From the NCBI RefSeq assembly GCF_000495795.1, contig NZ_AWGD01000004.1, forward strand, positions 1 through 64,000: a stretch of 64,000 nt of DNA. Reading direction: 5' to 3'. Every line of letters begins with the position of its first letter. The first letter of the stretch is position 1. The DNA is from Asticcacaulis sp. AC460. Its GTDB lineage: Bacteria > Pseudomonadota > Alphaproteobacteria > Caulobacterales > Caulobacteraceae. Both the position numbers and the translations under genes were made by a program. Under the pieces are notes generated by a model. The model was not told the origin of the DNA. It saw only the letters and a list, made by a program, of their open reading frames with translations, and did no database searches. Below are positions 44,715-54,685 of the stretch, piece by piece.

Positions 44715-45655
44715 GCTTGCGGCTCCAGGCCCACCATCGAGCGGGCAAAATCACGCGCCTTGAAGGCGTGCAGGTCTTCGATGTCCTCGCCCACCCCGAT
44801 CAGCTTGATCGGCGCATCGGAGGCCTTGGCAATGGGGATCAGGATGCCGCCGCGCGCGGTGCCGTCCAGCTTGGTCATCACCAACCCCGACACAAACGCC
44901 TGGCGGCCGAAAATCTGTTCCTGGCTGAGCGCATTGCGTCCGACCGTGGCGTCCAGCACCAGCAGGGTCTCATGCGGCGCGTCCGGATCAACCCGCTTGA
45001 TCACCCGGACGATCTTCAACAGCTCGTCCATCAGCTGCTGCTTGTTCTGCAACCGGCCGGCGGTGTCGATCAGGACAACGTCGTAGCCCTCCTCTTTCGC
45101 CTTCACCACCGAATCATAGGCCAGACCCGCCGCATCGGCGCCGGTCTTGCGGCCCATGAAATCGGCCTTGGCGCGTTCGGACCAAACCTTGAGCTGCTCG
45201 ACAGCGGCCGCCCGGAAGGTATCGCCGGCGACGATCAGCACCTTGGCGCCTTTGGCCGTCAGAGAGGCGGCGATCTTGCCCAGGGTCGTGGTCTTGCCCG
45301 ACCCGTTCACGCCGACGAACAGGACGATGTACGGCTTGGGCCCACCCAGAGGCTCGAACGTGCCTTCGTGATTGACCAGCTCATCGGCCAACGCATTGGC
45401 CAGGGCTTCGCGCACCGCCGTCGAATCTTTAGCGGACGAAAACTTCGCCTGGGCCATCTTGGCCGAGATATTGGCCGAAATCTGCGGGCCCAGGTCGCTC
45501 TCGATCAGCAGATCTTCCAGCGCTTCCAGGTCGGAATCGCTCAAAGCTTCCTTCTGCGAAAACACCTGGGTGACCTGTTCGGCCAGGTTCTGCGAGGTCC
45601 GCGACAGGCCATGGGTCAGCCGCTCGAACCAGCCTTTTTTCTTCTCTTCGGTCAT
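44711..45655 (-). CDS. ftsY: Signal recognition particle receptor FtsY
   Basis: A GTPase that docks SRP-bound ribosomes at the membrane. The 314 residues have an N domain with a short amphipathic start (KKKGWFERLTHGLSRTSQ), and an NG core with GVNGSGKTTTLGKIA (G1), DTFRAAAVEQL, DTAGRLQNKQQLMDEL (G3) and TKLDGTARGG (G4/closing). There is no long acidic A domain. It overlaps mtaB and yciB by 4 bp each. Confidence 0.97.
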   Translation of the reverse strand: MTEEKKKGWFERLTHGLSRTSQNLAEQVTQVFSQKEALSDSDLEALEDLLIESDLGPQISANISAKMAQAKFSSAKDSTAVREALANALADELVNHEGTFEPLGGPKPYIVLFVGVNGSGKTTTLGKIAASLTAKGAKVLIVAGDTFRAAAVEQLKVWSERAKADFMGRKTGADAAGLAYDSVVKAKEEGYDVVLIDTAGRLQNKQQLMDELLKIVRVIKRVDPDAPHETLLVLDATVGRNALSQEQIFGRQAFVSGLVMTKLDGTARGGILIPIAKASDAPIKLIGVGEDIEDLHAFKARDFARSMVGLEPQA

Positions 45656-46935
45656 GCCGACTGCCGTACCGTGTTTTGAAGTAAAGCGCCAATAGCATGT
45701 TTGCCGTCGTGGCCGGTGATGGCGATATCGCTGATGCCACCGACCGTCGCCTCGCCCGTAAACACCACTTCGGTAAAGTCGGCGGCGCGGGCAAAGCCCG
45801 GCTTCTCAATAACACACGACAACGTCCGTCCCATCTGCCGGCTCAGATGCCCCTGCAAAGCTTCCTCGGCCTTGGCGCGCAACCGGGCAGCGCGTTCCTT
45901 GATCACCGGACGCGGCAGTTGCAGCATCTTGGCCGCCGGCGTCTGCGGCCGCGGCGAATACGGAAAGACATGAACATAGGACAGGCCGCAGTCATCGATC
46001 AGCGACACGGCATTGTCGAAATGCTCTTCGGTTTCGGTCGGGAAGCCGGCGATCATGTCGGCGCCAAACGCGATGTCCGGCCGGATGCTCCGCACCTTCT
46101 CGACCAAAGCAACGGCATCGGCGCGCAGGTGGCGGCGCTTCATCCGTTTCAGGATCAAATCGTCCCCATGCTGAAGACTGAGGTGCAGATAGGGCGCCAG
46201 GCGCTCTTCCTCGGCAAAGGCGCGGAACAGGGTATCGTCGATTTCGGCGGCATCGATCGACGACAGGCGCAACCGCTTCAGGTCGGGAACCAGTTTCAGA
46301 ATCCGCGCCACCAAATTGCCCAGTTGCGGTTGCCCGGGCAGGTCGCTGCCCCACGAGGTCAGGTCGACTCCGGTCAGGACGATTTCATTATAGCCTTCGG
46401 CGACCAGGCGCTGGGTCTGGGCGACGACATCGCCGGCGGCGGCCGATCGCGAATTGCCGCGGCCATACGGAATGATACAGAAGGTGCAGCGGTGATCGCA
46501 GCCGTTCTGGACCTCGACAAAGGCGCGGGCGCGATCCTTCAACCCATCGATCAGATGACCTGCGGTTTCGCGGACGGAAAAGACGTCGTTGACGACAACG
46601 CGCGCGCTGTCGGGAGTCAGGCGGTAGGCGCCGGCCTTCTGCTTGTCGGCGTTGCCGATCACGAAATCGACTTCCGACATGTTGGCGAAGGTGTCGGGAT
46701 CGGTCTGGGCGGCGCAGCCGGTGACGATCAGCCGCTTGTCCGGGTTTTCCTTGCGCGCGCGGCGGATGGCCTGGCGCGCCTGGCGCACGGCTTCACCGGT
46801 GACGGCGCAGGTGTTGAAGATGATGGCGTCGGACAGCCCGTCATCGGCGGCGGTCTTGCGGATGACCTCGCTTTCGTACGAATTCAGGCGGCAGCCAAAG
46901 GTAACAACCTGGAGGGACGATTCTTTGGCGGTCAA
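45652..46935 (-). CDS. mtaB: tRNA (t6A37) methylthiotransferase
   Basis: A radical SAM enzyme that converts t6A37 to ms2t6A37 in tRNA. The 427 residues have an N-terminal UPF0004 domain (VTFGCRLNSYESEVI, IFNTCAVTGEAVRQAR), the [4Fe-4S] motif CDHRCTFCIIPYGRG (CxxxCxxC) and a C-terminal TRAM-like region. TTG at 46935 overlaps the dapF stop (TTGA), with GAGGG before it. The open frame further upstream is dapF read in another frame. Confidence 0.95.
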   Translation of the reverse strand: MTAKESSLQVVTFGCRLNSYESEVIRKTAADDGLSDAIIFNTCAVTGEAVRQARQAIRRARKENPDKRLIVTGCAAQTDPDTFANMSEVDFVIGNADKQKAGAYRLTPDSARVVVNDVFSVRETAGHLIDGLKDRARAFVEVQNGCDHRCTFCIIPYGRGNSRSAAAGDVVAQTQRLVAEGYNEIVLTGVDLTSWGSDLPGQPQLGNLVARILKLVPDLKRLRLSSIDAAEIDDTLFRAFAEEERLAPYLHLSLQHGDDLILKRMKRRHLRADAVALVEKVRSIRPDIAFGADMIAGFPTETEEHFDNAVSLIDDCGLSYVHVFPYSPRPQTPAAKMLQLPRPVIKERAARLRAKAEEALQGHLSRQMGRTLSCVIEKPGFARAADFTEVVFTGEATVGGISDIAITGHDGKHAIGALLQNTVRQSA

Positions 46936-47765
46936 AGCGTGCCCTCGAACTCGACTTCGACGGGGCCGGTCATGATGACGTGGTCGTTCTCGGCCCAGAC
47001 GATGTGCAGCGGTCCGCCGTCCATATGGACGGTGGCGGCTCGGCCGGTCAGCCCGCGGCGGGCGGTGGCGACCAGTGTGGCGCAGGCGCCTGTGCCGCAG
47101 GCCTGGGTGATGCCGGCGCCGCGTTCCCACACGCGCATGCGAATGTTGTCCTTGTCGAGGATCTGGGCGAACTCGACATTGACGCTTTCGGGGAAGAGCG
47201 GGTGATGCTCGATCAGGCTGCCGGTGGCCCTGACGTCGACGGTTTCGATGTCGTCGACGAAAAAGACGCAGTGGGGATTACCCATGCTGACGGCGACGGG
47301 GGTGTGATAGAGCGGCGCGTCGTAGGGCCCGACCTTCAGCTCCAGCTTGGCGGTGTTCATTTCCTCGGAGAGGGGGATGTCCTGCCAGTTAAGACCGGGC
47401 TTGCCCATGTCGATGCTGGCCGTGCCGGTGGTGGCGTCGGCGCGGAGCACGCGGGCTTTGGTAGCTCCACCGAGCGTATCGATCTTCAGGGTTTTATCGC
47501 TGGCGTCCCGGTTGAGGTACCAGGCGACGCAGCGCAAGGCGTTGCCGCAGGTTTCGACACCGCCGCCGTCGGAGTTCCACACGCGCATGAAGGCGTCACC
47601 GTCGCGGGAACCTTCGATGGCGATGAGCTGGTCGAAGCCGATGCCGGAGACGCGGTTACTCCACGCCCGGATCTGGTCCGGAGCGGGCTGGAAGGCGGTT
47701 TCGCGGGCATCGACGACGATGAAATCGTTGCCGAGGCCGTTCATCTTGAGGAACGGGCGTGACAT
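46932..47765 (-). CDS. dapF: Diaminopimelate epimerase
   Basis: Converts LL- to meso-diaminopimelate for lysine and peptidoglycan. The 277 residues include KMNGLGNDFIVVDAR, the first catalytic Cys in GNALRCVAWY, the second in ACGTGACATL, and VSMGNPHCVFFV. ATG 47765 gives the family start MSRPFLKMNG; the longer frame to 47915 passes through a terminator module. It is the first gene of dapF-mtaB-ftsY-yciB. Confidence 0.96.
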   Translation of the reverse strand: MSRPFLKMNGLGNDFIVVDARETAFQPAPDQIRAWSNRVSGIGFDQLIAIEGSRDGDAFMRVWNSDGGGVETCGNALRCVAWYLNRDASDKTLKIDTLGGATKARVLRADATTGTASIDMGKPGLNWQDIPLSEEMNTAKLELKVGPYDAPLYHTPVAVSMGNPHCVFFVDDIETVDVRATGSLIEHHPLFPESVNVEFAQILDKDNIRMRVWERGAGITQACGTGACATLVATARRGLTGRAATVHMDGGPLHIVWAENDHVIMTGPVEVEFEGTL

Positions 47766-47800
47766 GCTGCGTATATAGAGGGTGTCCCCCATAAAATAAA

Positions 47801-47919
47801 CGGGGTTTGGGGCCTGCGGCCCCAAGTCTTCCCTCTTTCCTTTCCTGACCTCGCCCACTTTGGGGCGAAGGTCAGGAAAGGAAGAAGAAAAGAGGTGGGG
47901 TCGCGGACCCCACACCCCA
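47801..47919. terminator. Composite hairpin-terminator module (copy 3, inverted)
   Basis: It holds the same three-part plan in the opposite direction: TTGGGGCC-TGC-GGCCCCAA, a central stem (ctttcctgacctcgccc / ggggcgaaggtcaggaaag), then TGGGGTC-GCG-GACCCCA. It follows the M3 peptidase stop directly and precedes dapF. Confidence 0.7.
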
Positions 47920-50034
47920 TTACTTTACGGGGAAACCTCTCTTACGCATCAGCGCATCCCGGTTCGGATCCCGGCGCCGGAACGCACGATAGCCATCCGC
48001 CGGATCGACGGTATTCCCGACACTCAGCACATGGGCCTGCAGCCGATCGGCCACCGCCTTGTCGTAGAACCCGCCGGCCTCGGTAAACGCCTCGGCACAA
48101 TCGGCCGTCAGCGTATCCGACCACAGATAGCTGTAATACCCCGCCGAATAGCCGTCCGATGAGAAGACATGCCCGAACTGCGGTGTGCGGTGGCGCATGA
48201 CGATCTCCTTTGGCATACTCAGCTTCGTCAACTCCGCACTTTCAAACGCATCGGCATCGATATCCGCCCCTCCGGCCAGGTGCAGTTTCATATCGATCAA
48301 AGCCGACGCCAGATATTCCACCGTCGCAAAACCCTGGTTGAACGTGTCGGCCTTCTCGATCTTGGCCAGCAAAGCCTCAGGCATCGCCTCGCCCGTCTCG
48401 TAATGCAAAGCAAACCGGCTCAAAACCTCCTTGGTCGGCAACCAGTGCTCATTGAGCTGCGACGGAAACTCGACATAATCGCGCGCCACATTGGTTCCTG
48501 ACAACGACGGATAGGTCACATTCGACGACAGCCCATGAATCGCATGGCCGAACTCATGGAACAAGGTCTTCGCATCATCCCACGAAATCAGGATCGGCTC
48601 ACCCGGCGCTGCCTTGATAAAGTTGGAATTGTTCGACACCAGCGTAATGATATCCTTGCCATCCATCCGCTGCTGCGACCGATAGGCATTCATCCACGCG
48701 CCCGACCGCTTGCCCTTGCGCGCATACGGATCGAAGTACCACAGCCCGACCGTCTTGCCGCCGCGCGTCACCTTCCACACCCGAACGTCATCGTGGAACA
48801 CCGGCACGCCCTGGATCTGGGTAAATTCAAACCCATAGATCTGACCGGCCGCCCACATCATGCCTTCGCGCAGCTTCTCCATCTGCAGGTACGGCTTGAC
48901 CTCGTTTTCATCCAGATCATACTTCGCCTTACGGACCTTCTCGGCATAAAAACGGTAATCCCACGGCTCGATCGTGATGCCTGCGCCTTCCTTGTCGGCG
49001 ACCGCCTGCATATCGGCGACCTCTTCGTGAACCCGCGCCACGGCCGGGCCCCACACCGCCTCCATCAAGGCCATGGCATTCGCCGGCGTCTTCGCCATGG
49101 CGTTTTCCAGCCGCCAATGGGCGTGCGTCTCATAGCCACGCAGCTGCGCCCGCTCGAACCGCAGCTTCAGGATCTTGGAAATAATGGCATTGTTGTCCCA
49201 CTGATCGCCATTGTCGCCGCGATTGACATAGGCCCGCCACACCTTTTCCCGCACACCGCGATCCGTACAGAAGGTCGTCACCGGCTCCATCGCCGAACGC
49301 GTATTGGCGATGCCATAACTGCCGTCGGCCAGCTTCATCGAAGCCTTCAATCCGTCCGGCAATCCGGCCAGCTCGGCCTCGCTCACCACCATCACCTGCT
49401 CTTCGTCGTGCAGCAGATTGTCCGAGAAGGTCTTGAACAGCAGCGACAGCTCCTTGTTGATCGCCGCCACCCGCGTCTTGGCCTTTGGCGACAAAGCCGC
49501 GCCGGCCCGGACGAAGTTCGTATAATACTGCCACAACAGACGATCCTGCTCGGGCGTCAGGTTGAACTTCGCCTTGTTGTCCCACACCAACTTGATGCGC
49601 GCGAACAGCTTGGGGTTCTGGATAAGCTCATCCGAAAACGCCGCCAGCTTGGGCTGGATGGTCTTGCCCATGGCCTGCAATTCCGCCGTCGCCAGGTTGC
49701 CGTTCCAGATGCCGTAGATCGTCCCGACCCGGCCCAGCGCCTTGCCCGACCGCTCATAGGGCACAATGGTGTTGTCGAAGGTTGCGGGCTCCGGGTTGCC
49801 GGTAATCGCCGCGATTTCCCGCCGCTGCGATGCCATGGCCGCGTCATAGGCGGCTTCGAACTGGTTGATATCGACCTTGTCGAATGGCGGAACTCCGCCA
49901 TAAGACCCCGTCCATTCGGCTGTCAAAAGCAAAGCGGTACCTTCCTGTGCAAACGCCGAAAACGCGGAGGTGGACAGTGCCGTCGCAGCCATCAGGCCCA
50001 GCGTGGTGCGGCGATCAATGTTATGTTCGGACAT
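47920..50034 (-). CDS. M3 family metallopeptidase (peptidyl-dipeptidase Dcp-like)
   Basis: A 704-residue zinc peptidase. The N-terminus has DRRTTLGLMAATAL...AFAQ, a twin-Arg-like signal peptide, so it should be periplasmic. The zinc site is HEFGH (493-497, TLFHEFGHAIHGLSS) with the downstream Glu ligand in the family pattern. Dcp-type enzymes remove dipeptides from C-termini. With the M2 peptidase at 20622 the window has two unrelated enzymes of that activity class. Confidence 0.92.
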   Translation of the reverse strand: MSEHNIDRRTTLGLMAATALSTSAFSAFAQEGTALLLTAEWTGSYGGVPPFDKVDINQFEAAYDAAMASQRREIAAITGNPEPATFDNTIVPYERSGKALGRVGTIYGIWNGNLATAELQAMGKTIQPKLAAFSDELIQNPKLFARIKLVWDNKAKFNLTPEQDRLLWQYYTNFVRAGAALSPKAKTRVAAINKELSLLFKTFSDNLLHDEEQVMVVSEAELAGLPDGLKASMKLADGSYGIANTRSAMEPVTTFCTDRGVREKVWRAYVNRGDNGDQWDNNAIISKILKLRFERAQLRGYETHAHWRLENAMAKTPANAMALMEAVWGPAVARVHEEVADMQAVADKEGAGITIEPWDYRFYAEKVRKAKYDLDENEVKPYLQMEKLREGMMWAAGQIYGFEFTQIQGVPVFHDDVRVWKVTRGGKTVGLWYFDPYARKGKRSGAWMNAYRSQQRMDGKDIITLVSNNSNFIKAAPGEPILISWDDAKTLFHEFGHAIHGLSSNVTYPSLSGTNVARDYVEFPSQLNEHWLPTKEVLSRFALHYETGEAMPEALLAKIEKADTFNQGFATVEYLASALIDMKLHLAGGADIDADAFESAELTKLSMPKEIVMRHRTPQFGHVFSSDGYSAGYYSYLWSDTLTADCAEAFTEAGGFYDKAVADRLQAHVLSVGNTVDPADGYRAFRRRDPNRDALMRKRGFPVK

Positions 50035-50240
50035 GGAAAAACTCCGTGAAAACCGGCTGCAAAACCCCGTTTACGGCCGGTTGCAAAAGGCGTATGCGAT
50101 GACCCTATAAGTGGGCCCGGATACGGCCAAATTAAGTTTTCGTAAGGTCTTAGCGCTCAAGCGCCGCGAGGCTCCTCGCATAAGCTCGGGCGCGCAGTCG
50201 CGCTTGCCAACCGGCAAGCGGTTGGAAGGGATACAGTTTC

Positions 50241-51110
50241 ATGGCTATGGGCGTGTTCGATTCGGGCGTTGGCGGCTTAAGCATTCACCACGCCCTGGTC
50301 AGTCGCCTTCCCCAGGCGGATTTCATCTACCTGGCCGACCAGAAACACACCCCCTATGGCGACCGTTCCGGCGAAGAGATCGTCGAACTGACGAAACAAG
50401 GCTGCGAAACCCTGTTCGAAGCCGGCGCCTCCCTGGTGGTCCTGGCCTGCAACACGGCCTCCGCGGTGGCCCTGCGCCGGCTGCAACAGACCTGGCTGTC
50501 GGGTTTTCGCAAAACCTACAAGCGTCCGGTCAATGTCCTGGGCATTATCGTCCCGACCATCGAAGCCGCCACCGGCCTGCCGTGGGAGCACGAAGCCGAA
50601 CGCCGCGGCGAGAAAATCGAGAAGCTGGACATTGTCGGCGTCTTCGCCACGGTGGCGACAGCGCGGTCGCGGGTCTACGAAATCGAGATCGACAAGCGCC
50701 GCCAGGACATCGCCGTCTTCACCGAAGCCTGTTCCGGCCTGGCCGACATGATCGAAAAGGGCGCCGATCGCGACTCGCTGTCGGCCAAGATCAAGGGCCA
50801 TGTCGAAAGCTTGCGCATCCGCGTCGGCCGCTATCCCGACCGGGCGATCCTGGGCTGCACACATTATGAGCTGGTGGCCGATCTGTTCCGCGAACACCTG
50901 CCGGCCGGCACGCCGATCATCCACCAGCCGCCTTCGGTGGCCAAGGCCATGGGCGACTATGTCGAGCGCCATACGCAATATGATATTGGATCGTCCGGGG
51001 CGCGGACCTTTCTGACAACCGGCACCCCCGGCTCGCAATCCGGCCTGATCGAAGCCTTCTGGGGCAGCCCCCTCACCTTCAACGCCGTATCCTCGGACAA
51101 AGCTGCGTAA
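50241..51110 (+). CDS. murI: Glutamate racemase
   Basis: Supplies D-glutamate for peptidoglycan. The 289 residues start MAMGVFDSGVGGLSIHHAL, with PYGDRSGEEIVEL and the two catalytic Cys in VLACNTASAVALR and ILGCTHYELVADL. The ATG follows GGAAGGG. It is divergent from the M3 peptidase gene, and the 206-bp gap must contain both promoters. Confidence 0.94.
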   Translation: MAMGVFDSGVGGLSIHHALVSRLPQADFIYLADQKHTPYGDRSGEEIVELTKQGCETLFEAGASLVVLACNTASAVALRRLQQTWLSGFRKTYKRPVNVLGIIVPTIEAATGLPWEHEAERRGEKIEKLDIVGVFATVATARSRVYEIEIDKRRQDIAVFTEACSGLADMIEKGADRDSLSAKIKGHVESLRIRVGRYPDRAILGCTHYELVADLFREHLPAGTPIIHQPPSVAKAMGDYVERHTQYDIGSSGARTFLTTGTPGSQSGLIEAFWGSPLTFNAVSSDKAA

Positions 51111-51163
51111 GTGTCCTCGCCGACGACCGTACATTCTGAACCACGGGCACCCAAGCAAAACCT

Positions 51164-51517
51164 ATGAGCATTGCAGCCGCACACGCCCATCAGTTTTTCA
51201 GAGATGTCGGTAAAAGCGGAATGGTGTGGACCATTCGGGACGACGCGGGATTCCCAACTTCGACCAACCCGTCCGGTGAGACCTCCATGCCTTTCTGGTC
51301 GAGTCGAAAACGAGCGCAAACCATCGTAGATACCGTAGCTGCATATCGAGGCTTTGCTCCGCATCAGCTCACTTTGTCAGATTTCATCGAGCGCTGGTTG
51401 CCAGGTCTGGAGAAAGACGGATTGCGAGTCGGAATCAATTGGTCTGGGGCAAGAGCAACGGGATACGACTATGCTCCCTTCGAAGTACGTCGCTTCCTCG
51501 AAGGCGACTTGGAGTAA
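51164..51517 (+). CDS. DUF2750 family protein
   Basis: A 117-residue protein matching the DUF2750 pattern: HAHQFFRDVGKSGMVWTIRD, GETSMPFWSSRKRAQTIV, FIERWLPGLEKDGLRVGINW and ARATGYDYAPFEV. The function is unknown and it has no signal peptide. Composition is a little AT-richer than murI, which ends 53 bp upstream on the same strand. Confidence 0.82.
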   Translation: MSIAAAHAHQFFRDVGKSGMVWTIRDDAGFPTSTNPSGETSMPFWSSRKRAQTIVDTVAAYRGFAPHQLTLSDFIERWLPGLEKDGLRVGINWSGARATGYDYAPFEVRRFLEGDLE

Positions 51518-51614
51518 TTCGCTATATCCACCTGCTTCGATCTGATCTGCTCGAATTCAACAGCACTGAAATCAACCTGGCGATATTGAAAAAATCAGCA
51601 ATATAAATAACTTA

Positions 51615-51675
51615 TCCCTCCCCGTTATACGGGGAGGTGGATCATTTGCGGTTAGCAAATGATACGGTGGGGAAT
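51615..51675. repeat. Dispersed repeat ('ATCATTTGC' variant)
   Basis: CCCTCCCCGTTATACGGGGAGG hairpin, then GGATCATTTGC...GCAAATGAT hairpin and ACGGTGGGGAATTTG. The same variant is at 56142. It lies in the 291-bp gap before the GumN-like gene. Confidence 0.85.
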
Positions 51676-51808
51676 TTGACCCGCCGGTGTTTCTGCCGTC
51701 GCCACTCGTATTATACCGGGTTACGCGCTAATGCCCCGGCAGCCTGACCGCAAAAAAACCGTCACACACCCTCGATAGGACTGAGCAAACCGATTTTGCG
51801 AGTCCACC

Positions 51809-52726
51809 ATGCTGCGTTGCCTGTTCCTTGTCCTGTGCCTGATCGGCCTGCCGTTTCAGTCAATGGCCCAGACCGAAGACTGGCCCGACGTCGTCATCAA
51901 GGCGAAAACAACCGTCGGCCCAGCCATGTGGCGGGTCAGCGACGAAGACTCCCAGGTCATCATCATCGGCATCCTCCCGGTCTTCCCAAAGAAACAGGCC
52001 TGGAACACCAAGCGGATCGAGAATGCCCTGCGCGGCGCCAATGTGCTGATTACCCCGGCCACCAGCCATGCCGGTGCCGGCGACATGACCAGCCTGATGT
52101 TCCGCAAGGGCCTTCCGGACGGCAAGACGCTGAAACAGGTCCTCTCCCCGGCCCTGTACGCGCGCTACGAAGCGGCCGCCGCGCGCGCCAAGGTCTCCAT
52201 CCGCGACTTCGCCCGCGACAAACCGGTGTGGGCCATGGTGCGCCTGCGCCGTGAAGTGCTGGAAAAACGCGGCCTGACCGACGACGAACCCGTCGCTACG
52301 ATCAAACGTCTGGCCGGCCGGGCCGGTGTTCCCGTACGGGCGGCCGCCAATTACGACATGGGCGCCATCGTCAAGGACATCAACGCCATGACACCGCAGG
52401 CGGCCGAGGTCTGCGTCACCGCCACCCTGGACGACATCGACTTCCTTCTCGACCGGTTGGGCCGGACAGCCGCGGCCTGGGCGGTCGGCGATTTGGCCAC
52501 CGTCCGCGCCAATTACCCGGCCTCCGCCATGGCGCGGTGCCTCAGCGGATCGTCCAAGGGTTCGGCGCTGATGGACCGCAGCATCAACGACAGCGTCGCC
52601 GCCGTCGAAAAAGCGCTGAAGAAACCGGGCAAGTCGGTGGCCGTGCTTCCGCTGGCCATCCTGCTGCGACGAGGTGCGACGCTGGATCGGCTGCGGGCGA
52701 AGGGGTACGAGGTATCAGCGCCGTAA
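51809..52726 (+). CDS. TraB/GumN family protein with altered active site
   Basis: A 305-residue exported protein with signal peptide (LFLVLCLIGLPFQSMAQ). PAMWRVSDEDSQVIIIGILPVFPK corresponds to the family's first motif, where a metal-binding GxxH (usually GTxH) is expected; here it reads GILP, so the His is lost. The rest keeps the family's helical layout with AAWAVGDLATV and SINDSVAAVEKAL near the end. It is probably a non-catalytic or differently acting member, perhaps periplasmic. Confidence 0.75.
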   Translation: MLRCLFLVLCLIGLPFQSMAQTEDWPDVVIKAKTTVGPAMWRVSDEDSQVIIIGILPVFPKKQAWNTKRIENALRGANVLITPATSHAGAGDMTSLMFRKGLPDGKTLKQVLSPALYARYEAAAARAKVSIRDFARDKPVWAMVRLRREVLEKRGLTDDEPVATIKRLAGRAGVPVRAAANYDMGAIVKDINAMTPQAAEVCVTATLDDIDFLLDRLGRTAAAWAVGDLATVRANYPASAMARCLSGSSKGSALMDRSINDSVAAVEKALKKPGKSVAVLPLAILLRRGATLDRLRAKGYEVSAP

Positions 52727-52730
52727 GAGG

Positions 52731-52888
52731 AAGGCCAGGGGTCGCGGACCCCTGGACCCCGAAACTCGATAGTGTTCAATCTAATAAAACCAAAAAACCC
52801 GGAACCAAGAGTTCCGGGTTTTTTGGTTTTAACAGGTTAATCGCTGTCCAGTTACGAGGTCCAGGAGGCTGCGCCTCCTGGCCTTCCC
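52731..52888. terminator. Composite bidirectional terminator module (copy 4)
   Basis: The core at 52786-52830 has a 20-bp stem (aaaaccaaaaaacccggaac and its complement) with a 5-base loop, A-run and T-run on the two sides. It is flanked by GGGGTC-GCG-GACCCC on the left and CCAGGAGGC-TGC-GCCTCCTGG on the right. It separates the convergent GumN-like and ahpF genes. Confidence 0.85.
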
Positions 52889-52889
52889 T

Positions 52890-54479
52890 TTACGCGGCGA
52901 TATCCACCGGCGCCGTCGACCGGATCAGATAATCGAACGCCGTAAGCGCCGCCTTCGAACCTTCACCCATGGCGATAACGATCTGCTTGTACGGCACAGT
53001 CGTCACGTCCCCGGCCGCGAACACCCCCGGGATCGAGGTCTCAGCGCGAGCATTGATTTCGATCTCGCCATGCTTCGACAGATCGATCGCGCCTTTCAGC
53101 CATTCCGTGTTCGGAACAAGCCCGATCTGGACGAAAATCCCCTCCAGTTCGATGTCGTGCACGACGTCATGAATGCGGTCCTTATAGCTCAAACCCACCA
53201 CTTTGGACCCGTCACCCTTCACTTCCGTCGTCTGGGCGTTCACGATCACCGTCACGTTCGGCAGGCTGTACAGCTTGCGCTGCAAGACCGCATCCGCCCG
53301 CAGTTCGGCCGCAAACTCCAGCAAGGTCACATGCGACGCCAGACCGGCCAGGTCGATCGCCGCCTCAACGCCGGAGTTGCCACCACCGATCACCGATACG
53401 CGTTTGCCCTTGAACAGCGGACCGTCGCAGTGCGGACAATAGGCCACGCCCTTGTTGCGATACTCCGCCTCACCCGGCACGCCCATCTGGCGCCAGCGCG
53501 CGCCGGTCGACAACACCACCGTCCGCGCCTTGACCGAAGCGCCGCCTTCCAGCTGCACCTCATGCAAACCGCCCGGCGCCGAAGCCGGCACCAGCTTGAC
53601 CGCCTTCTGCAGGTTCATCACGTCGATTTCATAATCCTTCACGTGCTGTTCCAGCGCTGTCACCAGCTTGGGACCTTCGGTGTGCGAGACCGAAATAAAG
53701 TTTTCGATACCCATGGTATCCAGCACCTGGCCGCCGAAACGTTCCGCCACCACGCCGGTGCGAATGCCCTTACGCGCCGCATAGATGGCGGCCGAAGCGC
53801 CGGCGGGGCCACCACCGACCACCAGGACGTCGAACTCCGACTTGGCGTTGATCTTGGCGGCTTCACGCTGATGCGCACCCGTATCGATCTTGGCCAAAAT
53901 CTCCTCAACGCCCATCCGGCCCTGAGCAAACACCTCACCATTCAACACAACACTGGGCACTGCCATGACCTGGCGCTTTTCGACCTCGTCCTTGAACAAG
54001 GCGCCGTCGATGGCGACATGCTTGATCTTCGGATTGAGCACGCTCATCAGGTTCAGCGCCTGGACGACATCCGGGCAGTTCTGACACGACAGCGAGAAAT
54101 AGGTCTCGAACCGCAGCTCGCCTTCGATCTCCAGAGCCTTGACCTGCTCGATGACCTCGGGCTCGACCCGCGGCGGGTGACCACCCACCTGCAGCAAGGC
54201 CAAAACCAGCGACGTAAACTCATGGCCCATCGGCAGGCCGGCGAAAGTGACACCAATATCCGAACCCGGACGAACGATATCGAACGACGGCACCCGCGCC
54301 CCTTCGCTGCCTTGGTACATCGTCAGCGACACCTTGTCCGAGGCCGCGACGATGTCTTCGAGCAGATCGACGAGTTCGCGCGACTTCGCGCCGTCGTCGG
54401 TATGGGCGATCAGTTCGATCGGGGTGCGAAGGTTTTCCAGATAGCCCTTCAACTGCGCCTTGAGACCAGCGTCCAGCAT
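52890..54479 (-). CDS. ahpF: Alkyl hydroperoxide reductase subunit F
   Basis: FAD/NADH disulfide reductase that regenerates AhpC. The 529 residues have an N-terminal double thioredoxin-like domain ([12 protein letters not shown], CxxC), then a thioredoxin-reductase-like part with [19 protein letters not shown] (FAD), [19 protein letters not shown] (NADH) and the active pair CPHCDGP. It follows ahpC on the same strand with a repeat element in the 206-bp gap. Confidence 0.96.
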   Translation of the reverse strand: MLDAGLKAQLKGYLENLRTPIELIAHTDDGAKSRELVDLLEDIVAASDKVSLTMYQGSEGARVPSFDIVRPGSDIGVTFAGLPMGHEFTSLVLALLQVGGHPPRVEPEVIEQVKALEIEGELRFETYFSLSCQNCPDVVQALNLMSVLNPKIKHVAIDGALFKDEVEKRQVMAVPSVVLNGEVFAQGRMGVEEILAKIDTGAHQREAAKINAKSEFDVLVVGGGPAGASAAIYAARKGIRTGVVAERFGGQVLDTMGIENFISVSHTEGPKLVTALEQHVKDYEIDVMNLQKAVKLVPASAPGGLHEVQLEGGASVKARTVVLSTGARWRQMGVPGEAEYRNKGVAYCPHCDGPLFKGKRVSVIGGGNSGVEAAIDLAGLASHVTLLEFAAELRADAVLQRKLYSLPNVTVIVNAQTTEVKGDGSKVVGLSYKDRIHDVVHDIELEGIFVQIGLVPNTEWLKGAIDLSKHGEIEINARAETSIPGVFAAGDVTTVPYKQIVIAMGEGSKAALTAFDYLIRSTAPVDIAA

Positions 54480-54554
54480 GGTAGTACTCCAACTGTCAGG
54501 GGAAATTCATTGTCCAGATGTCGGGTCCCACAGAACCCGAAATCAGGAAAATGT

Positions 54555-54678
54555 GGAAAGAGAACCCCTCCACGCGAAATTTACTTTTTCTTCTCCTCCC
54601 CATCATCGATGGGGAGGTGGCGAGCAAGGGAGCCCCCTTATGGGGCGACCGCGTCGAGACGGAGGGGTCCTCTTTCCA
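54555..54678. repeat. Dispersed repeat (ahpC-ahpF gap)
   Basis: Outer arms tggaaagagaacccctccac and ggaggggtcctctttcca are inverted around an inner hairpin CTCCTCCCCATCATCGATGGGGAGG. The element sits between ahpC and ahpF and may allow their levels to differ. Confidence 0.8.
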
Positions 54679-54685
54679 GCTACTC

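Noticed and set aside
45697-47205. 502-codon plus-strand frame opposite mtaB/dapF
   Set aside because: It spans two recognised genes and has no domain of its own.
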